This document shows, piece after piece, positions 49,339 through 57,374 of a DNA stretch of 64,000 bases (position 1 is its first letter; each line of letters starts with the position of its first letter). The stretch spans positions 124,001 to 188,000 of the forward strand of contig NZ_CP113066.1 in the NCBI RefSeq assembly GCF_026625845.1, in the 5' to 3' direction. The stretch is from Agrococcus sp. SL85. GTDB taxonomy: Bacteria; Actinomycetota; Actinomycetes; Actinomycetales; Microbacteriaceae. The notes beneath the pieces are model-generated. The model was not told the origin of the DNA. It saw only the letters and a program-made list of their open reading frames with translations, and searched no databases. The position numbers and the translations under genes are program-made.

Positions 49339-50576
49339 GATCGCGCTCCCCTCGAGAAGGCGTCGCCGAAGTCGAGGCCGGAGGCGATGCCCGCGGAGGG
49401 GCCGGCGGCGACGACCATGCCGAGCATCTCGTCGACGTCCTGCGCCTTCTCCATCGCCGCGTCCTTCGTGATGATGTCGCGGTTCACGAGCTCGGCGAGG
49501 TGCTGGTCCATCGTGCGCATGCCGTGCGAGGCGCCCGACTGCAGGGCGCTGCCGATCTGGTGCGTCTGGCCCTCGCGGATGAGGTTCGAGATGGCCGAGG
49601 TGGCGACCATGATCTCGCTCGCCGCGACGCGGCCGCGGCCGCCGGCCTTCGGCACGAGCGTCTGGCAGACGACGCCCTGCAGGGTGGCCGCGAGCTGCGC
49701 GCGCACCTGGCTCTGCTGGTGCGGCGGGTAGACGTCGATGATGCGGTCGATGGTCTGCGCGGCGGACTGCGTGTGCAGGGTCGCGAAGACGAGGTGGCCC
49801 GTCTCGGCGGCGGTGAGCGCGACCGAGATCGTCTCGAGGTCGCGCATCTCTCCGACGAGGATCACGTCGGGGTCCTGGCGCAGCACGTGCTTGAGGGCCG
49901 CGGCGAAGCTGTGGGTGTCGTGGCCGACCTCGCGCTGGTTGACGATCGCCCGCTTGTGCTGGTGCATGAACTCGATCGGGTCCTCGACCGTCACGATGTG
50001 CTCGGCGCGCGTGCGGTTGACGAGGTCGATGAGGGCGGCCAGCGTCGTCGACTTGCCCGAGCCCGTGGGGCCCGTGACGAGCACGAGGCCGCGCGGCAGG
50101 GTCGCGAAGCGCGAGATGCTCGCCGGCAGGTCGAGCTCCTCGATCGTGCGGATGCGCGTGGGGATGAGGCGGAAGGCCGCGCCGCGCGCGGAGCGCTGCT
50201 GGTAGACGTTGACGCGGAAGCGGGCCTGGTCCGAGAGCGCGTAGGCGAAGTCGAGCTCGAGGTGCCGCTCGAAGGTCTCGCGCTGCTCGGGGCTCATGAG
50301 CGCCTCGATCGCTGCCGAGACGCGCTCGGCCGACCAGACGCCGAACTCCTCGAGCTGCACGAGCTGGCCGTCGAGGCGCATCGTCGGTGCCGACTCGGCG
50401 GTGATGTGGAGGTCGGAGCCGCCGGTCTGCACGACCCATTGCAGGGCCACGAGCAGGTCGCGCTCGTCGCCGCGCGAGACGGGCCCGGCCGCCTCGGCGG
50501 GCGCCGCAGGGGCCGACGCCGCCTGCGCCTCGCGGCGCAGGCTCGCACGGGTCTGGGGCTGGAGGAGCTCGGTCAT
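49335..50576 (-). CDS. pilT: Type IV pilus retraction ATPase PilT
   Basis: 413 aa, ATG overlapping pilB stop (ATGA). Walker A GLVLVTGPTGSGKSTTLAAL, Asp box VTVEDPIEF, Walker B DPDVILVGEMRDLETI, His box GHLVFATLHTQSAAQTIDRI, and the PilT AIRNLIRE-like motif SAISNLIREGQTHQI that separates retraction ATPases from PilB. An extra 35-residue Ala-rich N terminus precedes the PAS-like domain. Its presence implies dynamic pili able to retract. Confidence 0.95.
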   Translation of the reverse strand: MTELLQPQTRASLRREAQAASAPAAPAEAAGPVSRGDERDLLVALQWVVQTGGSDLHITAESAPTMRLDGQLVQLEEFGVWSAERVSAAIEALMSPEQRETFERHLELDFAYALSDQARFRVNVYQQRSARGAAFRLIPTRIRTIEELDLPASISRFATLPRGLVLVTGPTGSGKSTTLAALIDLVNRTRAEHIVTVEDPIEFMHQHKRAIVNQREVGHDTHSFAAALKHVLRQDPDVILVGEMRDLETISVALTAAETGHLVFATLHTQSAAQTIDRIIDVYPPHQQSQVRAQLAATLQGVVCQTLVPKAGGRGRVAASEIMVATSAISNLIREGQTHQIGSALQSGASHGMRTMDQHLAELVNRDIITKDAAMEKAQDVDEMLGMVVAAGPSAGIASGLDFGDAFSRGARS

Positions 50577-52231
50577 ACGATCACCCGCTGCACTTCCTCG
50601 ACGGTCGTGAGGCCCAGGCGGGCCTTCGCCCACGCGTCCTGGCGGAGCGTGCGCATGCCCTGCGCCATCGCGACCTTCGCGATCTCGGAGGCCGAGGCGC
50701 GGGCGACGGTGAGCCGCTCGATCTCCTCGGTCACGGTCATGACCTCGTGGATCGCCACGCGGCCGCGGTAGCCGGTGCCGCCGCAGTGGGTGCAGCCGAC
50801 GGCGCGGTGCACGTCCAGCTCGCCCGAGGCGTCGAAGCCCATGGCCTGGAAGTGCTCGGCGCTGCGCGGGTCCGGCTCCTTGCAGCGCAGGCACAGCCGG
50901 CGGGCGAGGCGCTGGGCGACGACGGCGTCGAGCGCCGAGCCGACGAGGAAGGGCTCGATGCCCATCTCGGTGAGGCGCGTGATGGCGCTCGGCGCGTCGT
51001 TCGTGTGGAGGGTCGAGAGCACGAGGTGGCCGGTGAGGGCCGCCTCGATGGCGATCTGCGCCGTCTCGTGGTCGCGGATCTCGCCCACGAGCACGACGTC
51101 GGGGTCGGAGCGGAGGATCGAGCGCAGCGCCGCGGCGAAGGTCAGGCCCGCCTTGTTGTGCACCTGCACCTGGTTGACGCCCGGCATCCGGTACTCCACC
51201 GGGTCCTCGACCGTGATGACGTTGACCTCGGTGCGCGCGACCTCGTTGAGGGTCGTGTAGAGGGTCGTCGACTTGCCGGAGCCCGTGGGGCCGGTGACGA
51301 GGATCATGCCGTAGGGCTTGCGGAACGAGGTCTGGTACGTCTCGAGGTTGTGCGGCAGGAGGCCGAGGTCCGAGAGGTGCAGCGACTGCCCGCCCGTGTC
51401 GAGGATGCGCATGACGACCTTCTCGCCCCACACCGTCGGCAGCGTCGCGACGCGGAGGTCGACCTTGCGGTCGCCGTGCATGACCGACATGCGGCCGTCC
51501 TGCGGGCGGCGGCGCTCGGCGATGTCGATGTCGCTCATGATCTTGAGGCGCGAGATGATGCCCTGCTGCATGTGCTTGGGCGCGCTCGGCATCTCCTGCA
51601 GCACGCCGTCGACGCGGAAGCGCACGCGCACGCCGCGCTCCCCCGGCTCGATGTGGATGTCGCTCGCGCGGTCCTGCACGGCCTGGCTCACGAGCAGGTT
51701 GACGAAGCGCACGATGGGCGCGTCGTCGTCGCCCGCGTCGGGGAGGTCGAAGCCGATCTCGACCGCGGCCTCCTCCTCCTGGAGCGTCGCGGTGATGTCG
51801 TTGAGCTCGCTGTCGACGCGGTGGAAGCGGTCGATGGCCGCGAGGAGGTCCGACTCCTCGGCGCCCACGGGCAGCACCGCGACGCCGGCGCTCTGGCGCA
51901 CGTCGTCGATCGCGAGCACGTCGGAGGGATCGACCATGGCGACGACGAGGCGCCCGTTCTCCCGTGCGACCGGCAGCAGCGTGTGGCGGCGCGCCGTGGC
52001 GCTCGGCACCATCGCGACCGCGCTCTGGTCGACCGCGAGGTCGGCGACGACCACGAAGGGCACGCCCGCACGGGCGGCGCGAGCCGAGGCGGCCTGCGCG
52101 CTCGTGATCGTGCCGTCCTCGATGAGGAGCCGCAGCGCGGTCTCGTCGTCGTAGCCGGCAGCCACGAGCTGGTCGCGCCGCGTCGTCGTCAGCTCCCCGC
52201 GCCGCGCGAGGAGGTACGTCAGCGTCGCCAT
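50573..52231 (-). CDS. pilB: Type IV pilus assembly ATPase PilB (GspE family)
   Basis: 552 aa. N-terminal MshEN-like domain (about residues 1-150), then RFVNLLVSQAVQDRASDIHIEP, Walker A GMILVTGPTGSGKSTTLYTT, Asp box VEDPVEYR, Walker B DPDVVLVGEIRDHETAQ, His box GHLVLSTLHTNDAPSAI, and the tetracysteine zinc site CLRCKEP...CTHCGGTG specific to extension ATPases. It powers pilus polymerisation and is the first gene of the eleven-gene operon. The long upstream gap (52232-52711) should hold the operon promoter. Confidence 0.96.
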   Translation of the reverse strand: MATLTYLLARRGELTTTRRDQLVAAGYDDETALRLLIEDGTITSAQAASARAARAGVPFVVVADLAVDQSAVAMVPSATARRHTLLPVARENGRLVVAMVDPSDVLAIDDVRQSAGVAVLPVGAEESDLLAAIDRFHRVDSELNDITATLQEEEAAVEIGFDLPDAGDDDAPIVRFVNLLVSQAVQDRASDIHIEPGERGVRVRFRVDGVLQEMPSAPKHMQQGIISRLKIMSDIDIAERRRPQDGRMSVMHGDRKVDLRVATLPTVWGEKVVMRILDTGGQSLHLSDLGLLPHNLETYQTSFRKPYGMILVTGPTGSGKSTTLYTTLNEVARTEVNVITVEDPVEYRMPGVNQVQVHNKAGLTFAAALRSILRSDPDVVLVGEIRDHETAQIAIEAALTGHLVLSTLHTNDAPSAITRLTEMGIEPFLVGSALDAVVAQRLARRLCLRCKEPDPRSAEHFQAMGFDASGELDVHRAVGCTHCGGTGYRGRVAIHEVMTVTEEIERLTVARASASEIAKVAMAQGMRTLRQDAWAKARLGLTTVEEVQRVIV

Positions 52232-52711
52232 GGCGAGCCGGCCCTCTCGAGCGGGGTGCGGGCGCCGGTGGGCGCTGCCGCACGCAGGGATGCGTACATG
52301 GTGCGGGATCCTTCGTGACAGGTCCGGTGCTGGACGGTGCTGCTGCGCGGCTCGGGTGCTGGGTTCCTCCGCCGCTGTCCGGATCGCTGATCCCGACGCA
52401 AGGATGGTGGCACGGTGCTTGCGCGGCACGCAACAATCTGTCAGCGCAAGGTTCGCTGAAGCGGCAGAACGCCGCATCTGCACTTCGCCTCTTCCATACA
52501 TCGGCGATTCTGGTAACGTTGTTACACATCTCGGATGCGCCGGGATCCCGCGGAATCCAGGTCCGCGGCGGTGGGCCGCCCGTGCGGCCGGTCGAGGCGA
52601 CGGCGCACGAGACAGGAGGGGCGATGCCTGAGCGCGCATTGAGCAAGCCGGCGATCACCTTGCGCGCACCTCAGGGTCGGCCACGGCATCGCGCAGGTAC
52701 AGTGAGGCGCC
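52232..52711. promoter_or_regulatory. Divergent intergenic region between pilB and tetR, with a palindrome
   Basis: This 480-bp gap has a stretch near 52430-52530 clearly lower in GC than its surroundings. It contains the palindrome GTAACGTTGTTAC (52513-52525), a typical TetR-family operator shape. At the TetR side TACAGT (52698-52703) lies eight bases before the ATG, a leaderless -10. I could not settle the pilB promoter. No small gene is convincing here. Confidence 0.5.
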
Positions 52712-53332
52712 ATGCCTGACCAGGACGCACGCCCCACTCCGGGCCTCCGCGAGCGCAAGAAGCAGCTGACGCGGCGCACGATCGCGGACGCCGCGTTCGC
52801 GCTCGCGGTCGAGCGCGGCCTCGACGGCGTCACGATCGACACGATCGCCGAGCAGGCCTTCGTCTCCCCGCGCACGGTCTCGAACTACTTCCCCTCCAAG
52901 GAGGCGGCGATCGTGGCCTCGGGCGCCGACGACCCCGAGCCCATTGCCGCCGCGCTCGTGCTCGAGCCCGGCGAGGCACCGCTCGTCGCGATCCGCGAGG
53001 CGCTCGCCGCGCGGGTGCGCGAGTGGGACGCCGAGCACCTCGCGACCCTCCGCGCCAAGGAGGAGCTCATCGACCGCTTCCCCGCGCTCCTGCCCCACCG
53101 GATGGCGCAGTACGACGCGCTCGAGGACGCCCTCCGCGTCGCGGTCGCGGCGAGGCTCGGCGCCGACCCCGACACCGACACGCTCCCCCGGCTCGTCGCC
53201 GGCGCAGGCGCGGCCGTGCTGAAGACGGCCATCCGCATCTGGGTGCAGCAGGGCGGCGACGGCGCCGAGCTCGCGGCGCTCGTCGAGCGCGGCTTCGACG
53301 AGGTCGAGGGCGGCCTCGGCGGCGACGCCTGA
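52712..53332 (+). CDS. TetR-family transcriptional regulator
   Basis: 206 aa. N-terminal helix-turn-helix: RRTIADAAFALAVERGLDGVTIDTIAEQAFVSPRTVSNYFPSKEAAI, which matches the Mycobacterium/Streptomyces TetR group with VSPRTxSNYFxSKE. The ligand domain (residues 75-200) is not recognisable. Divergent from the pil operon; a palindrome midway (52513) may be its operator. Leaderless start. Its 3' side leads into the hairpin array before the tRNA gene. Confidence 0.92.
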   Translation: MPDQDARPTPGLRERKKQLTRRTIADAAFALAVERGLDGVTIDTIAEQAFVSPRTVSNYFPSKEAAIVASGADDPEPIAAALVLEPGEAPLVAIREALAARVREWDAEHLATLRAKEELIDRFPALLPHRMAQYDALEDALRVAVAARLGADPDTDTLPRLVAGAGAAVLKTAIRIWVQQGGDGAELAALVERGFDEVEGGLGGDA

Positions 53333-53372
53333 GCGCGGCTGCGAGACGCGTTCCCGTGATCGACGCCAGGAC

Positions 53373-53577
53373 GGCGCCGACGGGGCACGGAGACGGCCAG
53401 CGCGAAAGCGCCTTCGACAGGCGTGTCTGTGCTCGGCGCCGAGAGGGCGCCGACGTGGCACGGAAATGGCCAGCGCGAAAGCGCTGGCCATGAGATCTTC
53501 CGTGCTCGGCGCCGAGACGGCGCCGGCGGGGCACAGACGTCGAAGGCGCGAAAGCGCCTTCGACAGGCGTGTCGGTG
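53373..53577. repeat. Three 73-bp tandem hairpin units abutting tRNA-Arg
   Basis: The block GGCGCCG recurs at 53373, 53446 and 53519, an exact 73-bp period. Each unit holds a central ...GCGC-GAAA-GCGC... hairpin, and units are joined by a perfect palindrome CTCGGCGCCGAG (53432 and 53505). Unit 2 is a perfect 11-bp stem (ATGGCCAGCGC / GCGCTGGCCAT) inside an outer CACGGAA...TTCCGTG. Unit 3 is a perfect 11-bp stem of different sequence (GTCGAAGGCGC). Unit 1 has the left arm of unit 2 and the right arm of unit 3. The last unit runs straight into the 3' end of the tRNA gene. Noncoding. Confidence 0.85.
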
Positions 53578-53648
53578 CCCCCAGTAGGATTCGAACCTAC
53601 GGCCTTCTGCTCCGGAGGCAGACGCTCTATCCCCTGAGCTATGGGGGC
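53576..53648 (-). tRNA. tRNA-Arg (anticodon CCG)
   Basis: 73 nt on the minus strand from 53648. Acceptor stem GCCCCCA/TGGGGGC, D arm with AGCTCAGGGGATAGAGC, anticodon stem TCTGC/GCAGA around the loop CTCCGGA (anticodon CCG), T arm with GTAGGTTCGAATCCTAC and discriminator A. CCA is not encoded (the next bases are CCG). It reads CGG codons. The 3' end touches the hairpin array, which lies downstream in the direction of tRNA transcription. Confidence 0.97.
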
Positions 53649-53747
53649 CGGGCCGCCGAGGCAGCTCCGCCAATCTAGCACCGCGCGACGGCACGCCGGA
53701 CCGCGCCTCCGCGGCACGCCGAACACGGACAGCGTACGCTTACCTGC

Positions 53748-54341
53748 ATGGGACGCCCACGACTCCACGACGAGCAGCTGCGCCAGCGGCTGCTCGACGC
53801 CGCGACCGACCTGCTCGCCGTCGAGGGCGCCGACTTCTCGCTGCGCCCCCTCGTCGCCGCCGTCGGCACGTCGACCTCCGCCGTCTACTCGCTCTTCGGC
53901 TCGCGCGGCGAGCTCGTCGAGGCCATCACGCTCCGCGCCGCCGCGTCGTTCGTCGACGCGCAGCACGCGGTGGATGAGGACGCGCCCGGCGTCCGCGTGC
54001 TCGCGCTCGCCCGCGCCTGCCGCGGCTGGGCGCTCGAGCACCGCACGATGTTCCAGGTCGTCTTCGGCGGCGCGAGCGGCTCGGCCGCGATCGAGGAGGC
54101 CCGTGCCGCGACGACCGCGCCGCTCCTCGAGGCCGTCCGCGAGGCTGTCGCCGCCGGCGTGCTCGAGGGCGACCCCGAGGTCGCGACGCGCACGATCTTC
54201 GCCGGCCTCCACGGCTCCATCTCGCTCGAGCTCGTCGGCATGATCGCCGAGGGCGACGCCGCCTCGCTCTTCGAGGCGCAGCTGCAGGCGATCTGGCGCT
54301 CCTGGGCCTCCGAGGCGCACCGCACCGCCGACGCCGCCTGA
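53748..54341 (+). CDS. TetR-family transcriptional regulator with WHG-type C-terminal domain
   Basis: 197 aa. HTH region QRLLDAATDLLAVEGADFSLRPLVAAVGTSTSAVYSLFGSRGELVEAI. The C-terminal part has RACRGWALEHRTMFQVVFGG and TIFAGLHGSISLELVGM, the TetR_C_33/WHG-domain phrase. Leaderless promoter: TACGCT at 53735-53740 followed by seven bases and the ATG. It lies just upstream of the copper genes on the same strand but csoR has its own promoter, so a role in copper control is not implied. Confidence 0.92.
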   Translation: MGRPRLHDEQLRQRLLDAATDLLAVEGADFSLRPLVAAVGTSTSAVYSLFGSRGELVEAITLRAAASFVDAQHAVDEDAPGVRVLALARACRGWALEHRTMFQVVFGGASGSAAIEEARAATTAPLLEAVREAVAAGVLEGDPEVATRTIFAGLHGSISLELVGMIAEGDAASLFEAQLQAIWRSWASEAHRTADAA

Positions 54342-54353
54342 GCCTCGACACCG

Positions 54354-54373
54354 ATACCCCTCGGGGGTATGAT
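54354..54373 (+). promoter_or_regulatory. csoR promoter with CsoR operator
   Basis: The palindrome ATACCCCTCGGGGGTAT (54354-54370) matches the CsoR operator class (TACCCC, short spacer, GGGGTA). The -10 TATGAT (54368-54373) overlaps its right end, so bound apo-CsoR blocks the promoter and copper relieves it. Confidence 0.85.
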
Positions 54374-54382
54374 GGCGTGACC

Positions 54383-54679
54383 ATGGACACGCACGCGACG
54401 CACGGCTACGCCTCGGACAAGGAGGCGCTCCTCAAGCGGCTGCGCCGCGCCGAGGGGCAGGTGCGCGGCGTCGCCCGCATGGTCGACGAGGACGTCTACT
54501 GCATCGACATCCTCACCCAGGTCTCCGCCGCCACGAAGGCGCTCGAGACCGTGGCGCTGCAGCTGCTCGAGGACCACCTCGCGCACTGCGTCGCCGAGGC
54601 GGCCGAGCAGGGCGGCCCCGTCGCGCAGGAGAAGCTCGCCGAGGCGAGCGCCGCGATCGCGCGGCTCGTGCGCTCCTGA
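54383..54679 (+). CDS. csoR: Copper-sensing repressor CsoR
   Basis: 98 aa from ATG at 54383 (a GTG at 54377 is also in frame). DUF156/CsoR fold with LLKRLRRAEGQVRGVARMV. The copper ligands are Cys in DVYCIDIL and His/Cys in LEDHLAHCV, the C-H-C set of Cu(I)-sensing members. Autoregulated through the operator at 54354. It heads csoR-copZ-copA, the usual actinobacterial copper locus. Confidence 0.95.
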   Translation: MDTHATHGYASDKEALLKRLRRAEGQVRGVARMVDEDVYCIDILTQVSAATKALETVALQLLEDHLAHCVAEAAEQGGPVAQEKLAEASAAIARLVRS

Positions 54680-54715
54680 TCCAGCAGACAGCCACAGGCA
54701 GAGGAAGGCACCACC

Positions 54716-55045
54716 GTGCAGCAGCCCATCGAGATCATCAGCACCCCGGCCGACGTCGACCAGCAGGCGGGCGGCTGCTGCGGCGGCGGCTGCTGCTCCA
54801 CGACTCCCGCCGACGCCGCCCCCGCGGCCGCCACCCAGTCGTTCGAGGTCGAAGGCATGACCTGCGGCCACTGCGTCTCGTCGGTCACCGAGGAGCTCTC
54901 GGGCCTCGCGGGCGTCGCGGGCGTCGAGGTGCAGCTCGTCGCGGGCGGCCGCTCCACCGTCACCGTCGCCTCCGACGCGCCGCTGCGCCTCGACGACGTG
55001 CGCGCGGCGGTCTCGGAGGCCGGCTACTCGCTCGTCGAGGCCTGA
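54716..55045 (+). CDS. copZ: Copper chaperone CopZ-like protein with Cys-rich N terminus
   Basis: 109 aa from GTG at 54716 (ribosome site GAGGAAGG). The C-terminal 68 residues are an HMA domain with the Cu(I) motif MTCGHC in SFEVEGMTCGHCVSSV. The N-terminal 40 residues are unusual: GGCCGGGCC supplies four extra cysteines before an Ala/Pro linker, perhaps a second copper site. It would carry Cu(I) to CopA. Co-directional with csoR, 36 nt downstream. Confidence 0.93.
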   Translation: MQQPIEIISTPADVDQQAGGCCGGGCCSTTPADAAPAAATQSFEVEGMTCGHCVSSVTEELSGLAGVAGVEVQLVAGGRSTVTVASDAPLRLDDVRAAVSEAGYSLVEA

Positions 55046-55142
55046 GCCCGCACGATCCCCATCCCGAGGGCGTCGCACCGCGAGGTGCGGCGCCCTCGTC
55101 GTGCGCCGCGCGCTCCGCGGACGCCGCGGGCACGCTCGACAG

Positions 55143-55164
55143 GCATACCCCCCAGGGGTATGCT
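55143..55164 (+). promoter_or_regulatory. copA promoter with second CsoR operator
   Basis: A perfect 9-bp inverted repeat GCATACCCC-CCA-GGGGTATGC (55143-55163) overlaps the -10 TATGCT (55159-55164), which is followed by seven bases and the copA ATG (leaderless). CsoR should therefore repress copA directly as well as its own gene. Confidence 0.88.
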
Positions 55165-55171
55165 GGATGCC

Positions 55172-57364
55172 ATGAGCGAGCCCCGCACCGTCGACCTCGA
55201 GATCGAGGGCATGACCTGCGCGTCCTGCGCCTCCCGCATCGAGCGCAGGCTGGGCCGCATGCCCGGCGTCGCGGCGAGCGTCAACTACGCCACCGAGGTC
55301 GCCCACGTCTCGCTGCCGGAGGGCACGAGCGTCGACGACGCCATCCGCACCGTCTCGGAGGCCGGCTACCGCGCCGCGCTCCCCCAGCCGGAGGTCGAGC
55401 GCGACGAGACCGGCACCCCGCTGCGCACCCGTCTCGTCGTCTCGGCGATCCTGGCGCTCCCCGTCGGCGTGCTCTCGATGGTGCCCGCGCTGCAGTTCGA
55501 CGGCTGGCAGTGGGCGATCCTGCCGCTCGCGCTCGTCGTCGCCACCTGGGGCGCCTGGCCGTTCCACCGCGCCGCCGCCGTCAACCTCCGTCACGGCGCA
55601 GCCACGATGGACACGCTCGTCTCGCTCGGCGTCGCCGCCGCGACCCTCTGGTCGCTGTGGGCGCTCGTGCTGGGCGACGCGGGCCGCATCGGCATGCGCA
55701 TGGAGCTGCACTGGTTCGGCGGCCACGGCGACGAGCTCTACCTCGAGGTCGCCGCGATCGTCACCGTCTTCCTGCTCGCGGGCCGCTGGATCGAGTCGCG
55801 CGCGAAGCGCCAGGGCCAGCAGGCGCTGCGCGCCCTCGCGCGCCTCGGCGCCAAGGAGGCGACGGTGCTGCGCGACGGCCGCGAGGAGCGCATCCCCGTC
55901 GGCGAGCTGCAGGCGGGCGACCGCTTCCGCGTCGTGCCGGGCGAGAAGGTCGCCGCCGACGGCGTCGTCGTCGAGGGCGCGTCCGCGATCGACGCGTCGC
56001 TCCTCACGGGCGAGTCGATGCCCGTGGAGGTCGTCCCCGGCAGCGAGGTCGTGGGCGCCACCATCAACGGGCACGGCGTGCTCGTGGTGGAGGCGACGCG
56101 CGTGGGCGCCGACACCGAGCTCCAGCGCATCGCGACGCTGCTGACGCGAGCCCAGGAGGGCAAGGCCGACGTGCAGCGCGTCGCCGACCGCGTCTCGCAG
56201 TGGTTCGTGCCGGCCGTGCTCGTGCTCTCGGCGCTCGCGCTCGTGGGTTGGCTCGTCGTGACGGGCGACGCCGCCGCCGCCTTCACCGCGGCCGTCGCGA
56301 CCCTCATCATCGCCTGCCCGTGCGCGCTCGGCCTCGCGACCCCCACGGCCCTCCTCGCCGGCACGACGCGCGGCGCCGAGCTCGGCATCCTCATCCGCGA
56401 CGCCCGCGTGCTGGAGTCGAGCCGCGGCATCCGCCGCATCCTCGTCGACAAGACGGGCACCGTCACCGAGGGCCGCATGGCGGTCGAGGAGGTCGCGGCC
56501 GGCGCGGGCGAGGACGCCGACGAGGCGCTGCGCGTCGCCGCGGCCGTCGAGCGCGCGAGCGAGCACCCGATCGCGCGAGCGATCGCCGCCGCAGTCGCCG
56601 AGGCCCCGACCGCCGAGGGCGTGCGCGCCGCGGCCGGCGCGGGCGTCACGGGCGTCGTCGAGGGCCGCGCCGTGCAGGTGGGCAAGCCCGACTGGCTCGC
56701 CGCCGACTGGGGCGTCGCGATGCCCGACGACCTCGCGGCGGCGTTCGAGGCCGCGGAGGCGCGCGGCGCCACCGCGCTCGCCATCGCGTGGGACGGCCGG
56801 ATGCGCGCGGTCGTCGCCGTGCGCGACACCGTGAAGCCCACGAGCCGCGCCGCCGTCGAGCGGCTGCGGGGGCTCGGCGTCGACGTCGTCATGCTCACGG
56901 GCGACCACGAGCGCGCAGCGCGCGCCGTGGCCGCCGAGGTGGGCATCGAGCGCGTCGTCGCGGGCGTCTCCCCCGCCGGCAAGGTCGACGCGGTGCGCGC
57001 CGAGCAGGCCGACGGCGTGCGCGTCGCGATGGCGGGCGACGGCGTCAACGACGCGGCGGCCCTCGCCGCCGCCGACCTCGGGCTCGCGATGGGCACCGGC
57101 ACCGACGCCGCGCAGCAGGCGGCCGACATCACGCTCGTGCACGGCGACCTCGCGGGCGCGGCCGACGCCGTCGCGCTCTCGCGACGCACGCTCCGCACGA
57201 TCCGCGGCAACCTCTTCTGGGCGTTCGCCTACAACGTCGCCGCGCTCCCGCTCGCGATCGCGGGCCTGCTCAACCCGCTCATCGCGGGCATCGCCATGGC
57301 GCTCTCGAGCGTGTTCGTCGTGCTCCACTCGCTCACGCTGCGCGGCTTCCGCCCCACCGCGTGA
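55172..57364 (+). CDS. copA: Cu(I)-exporting P1B-type ATPase
   Basis: 730 aa. One N-terminal HMA domain (IEGMTCASCASRIERRLG), then membrane helices, the actuator TGE loop (LLTGESMPVEV), the transport-site CPC (IACPCALGLATPTALLAG), phosphorylation motif LVDKTGTVTEG, the SEHP nucleotide-domain motif (ASEHPIARAI) and GDGVNDAAAL. All catalytic residues are present. It pumps Cu(I) out of the cytoplasm with CopZ as donor. Ends 10 bp from a convergent acyltransferase gene with no terminator between. Confidence 0.96.
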   Translation: MSEPRTVDLEIEGMTCASCASRIERRLGRMPGVAASVNYATEVAHVSLPEGTSVDDAIRTVSEAGYRAALPQPEVERDETGTPLRTRLVVSAILALPVGVLSMVPALQFDGWQWAILPLALVVATWGAWPFHRAAAVNLRHGAATMDTLVSLGVAAATLWSLWALVLGDAGRIGMRMELHWFGGHGDELYLEVAAIVTVFLLAGRWIESRAKRQGQQALRALARLGAKEATVLRDGREERIPVGELQAGDRFRVVPGEKVAADGVVVEGASAIDASLLTGESMPVEVVPGSEVVGATINGHGVLVVEATRVGADTELQRIATLLTRAQEGKADVQRVADRVSQWFVPAVLVLSALALVGWLVVTGDAAAAFTAAVATLIIACPCALGLATPTALLAGTTRGAELGILIRDARVLESSRGIRRILVDKTGTVTEGRMAVEEVAAGAGEDADEALRVAAAVERASEHPIARAIAAAVAEAPTAEGVRAAAGAGVTGVVEGRAVQVGKPDWLAADWGVAMPDDLAAAFEAAEARGATALAIAWDGRMRAVVAVRDTVKPTSRAAVERLRGLGVDVVMLTGDHERAARAVAAEVGIERVVAGVSPAGKVDAVRAEQADGVRVAMAGDGVNDAAALAAADLGLAMGTGTDAAQQAADITLVHGDLAGAADAVALSRRTLRTIRGNLFWAFAYNVAALPLAIAGLLNPLIAGIAMALSSVFVVLHSLTLRGFRPTA

Positions 57365-57374
57365 GGCGCGCGGG

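Noticed and set aside
40402..52231. Pilus locus as a Tad/Flp or type II secretion system
   Set aside because: PilM, PilN, PilO, a PilT retraction ATPase and a PilB with the tetracysteine site are specific to type IVa-like pili; no TadA/TadB or secretin is present.
53373..53577. The 73-bp repeats as a CRISPR array or a small protein gene
   Set aside because: Unit sequence is conserved throughout without spacers, and the translations are arginine-rich shadows lacking a ribosome site.
53576..53648. Possible extra base in the tRNA-Arg anticodon arm like the AGGC frameshifts
   Set aside because: On careful reverse complementing, the arm is TCTGC-CTCCGGA-GCAGA, a normal 7-nt loop.
54377..54382. 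GTG at 54377 as the csoR start
   Set aside because: It would lie only three bases past the -10 hexamer, upstream of the likely transcription start; the ATG at 54383 fits better.
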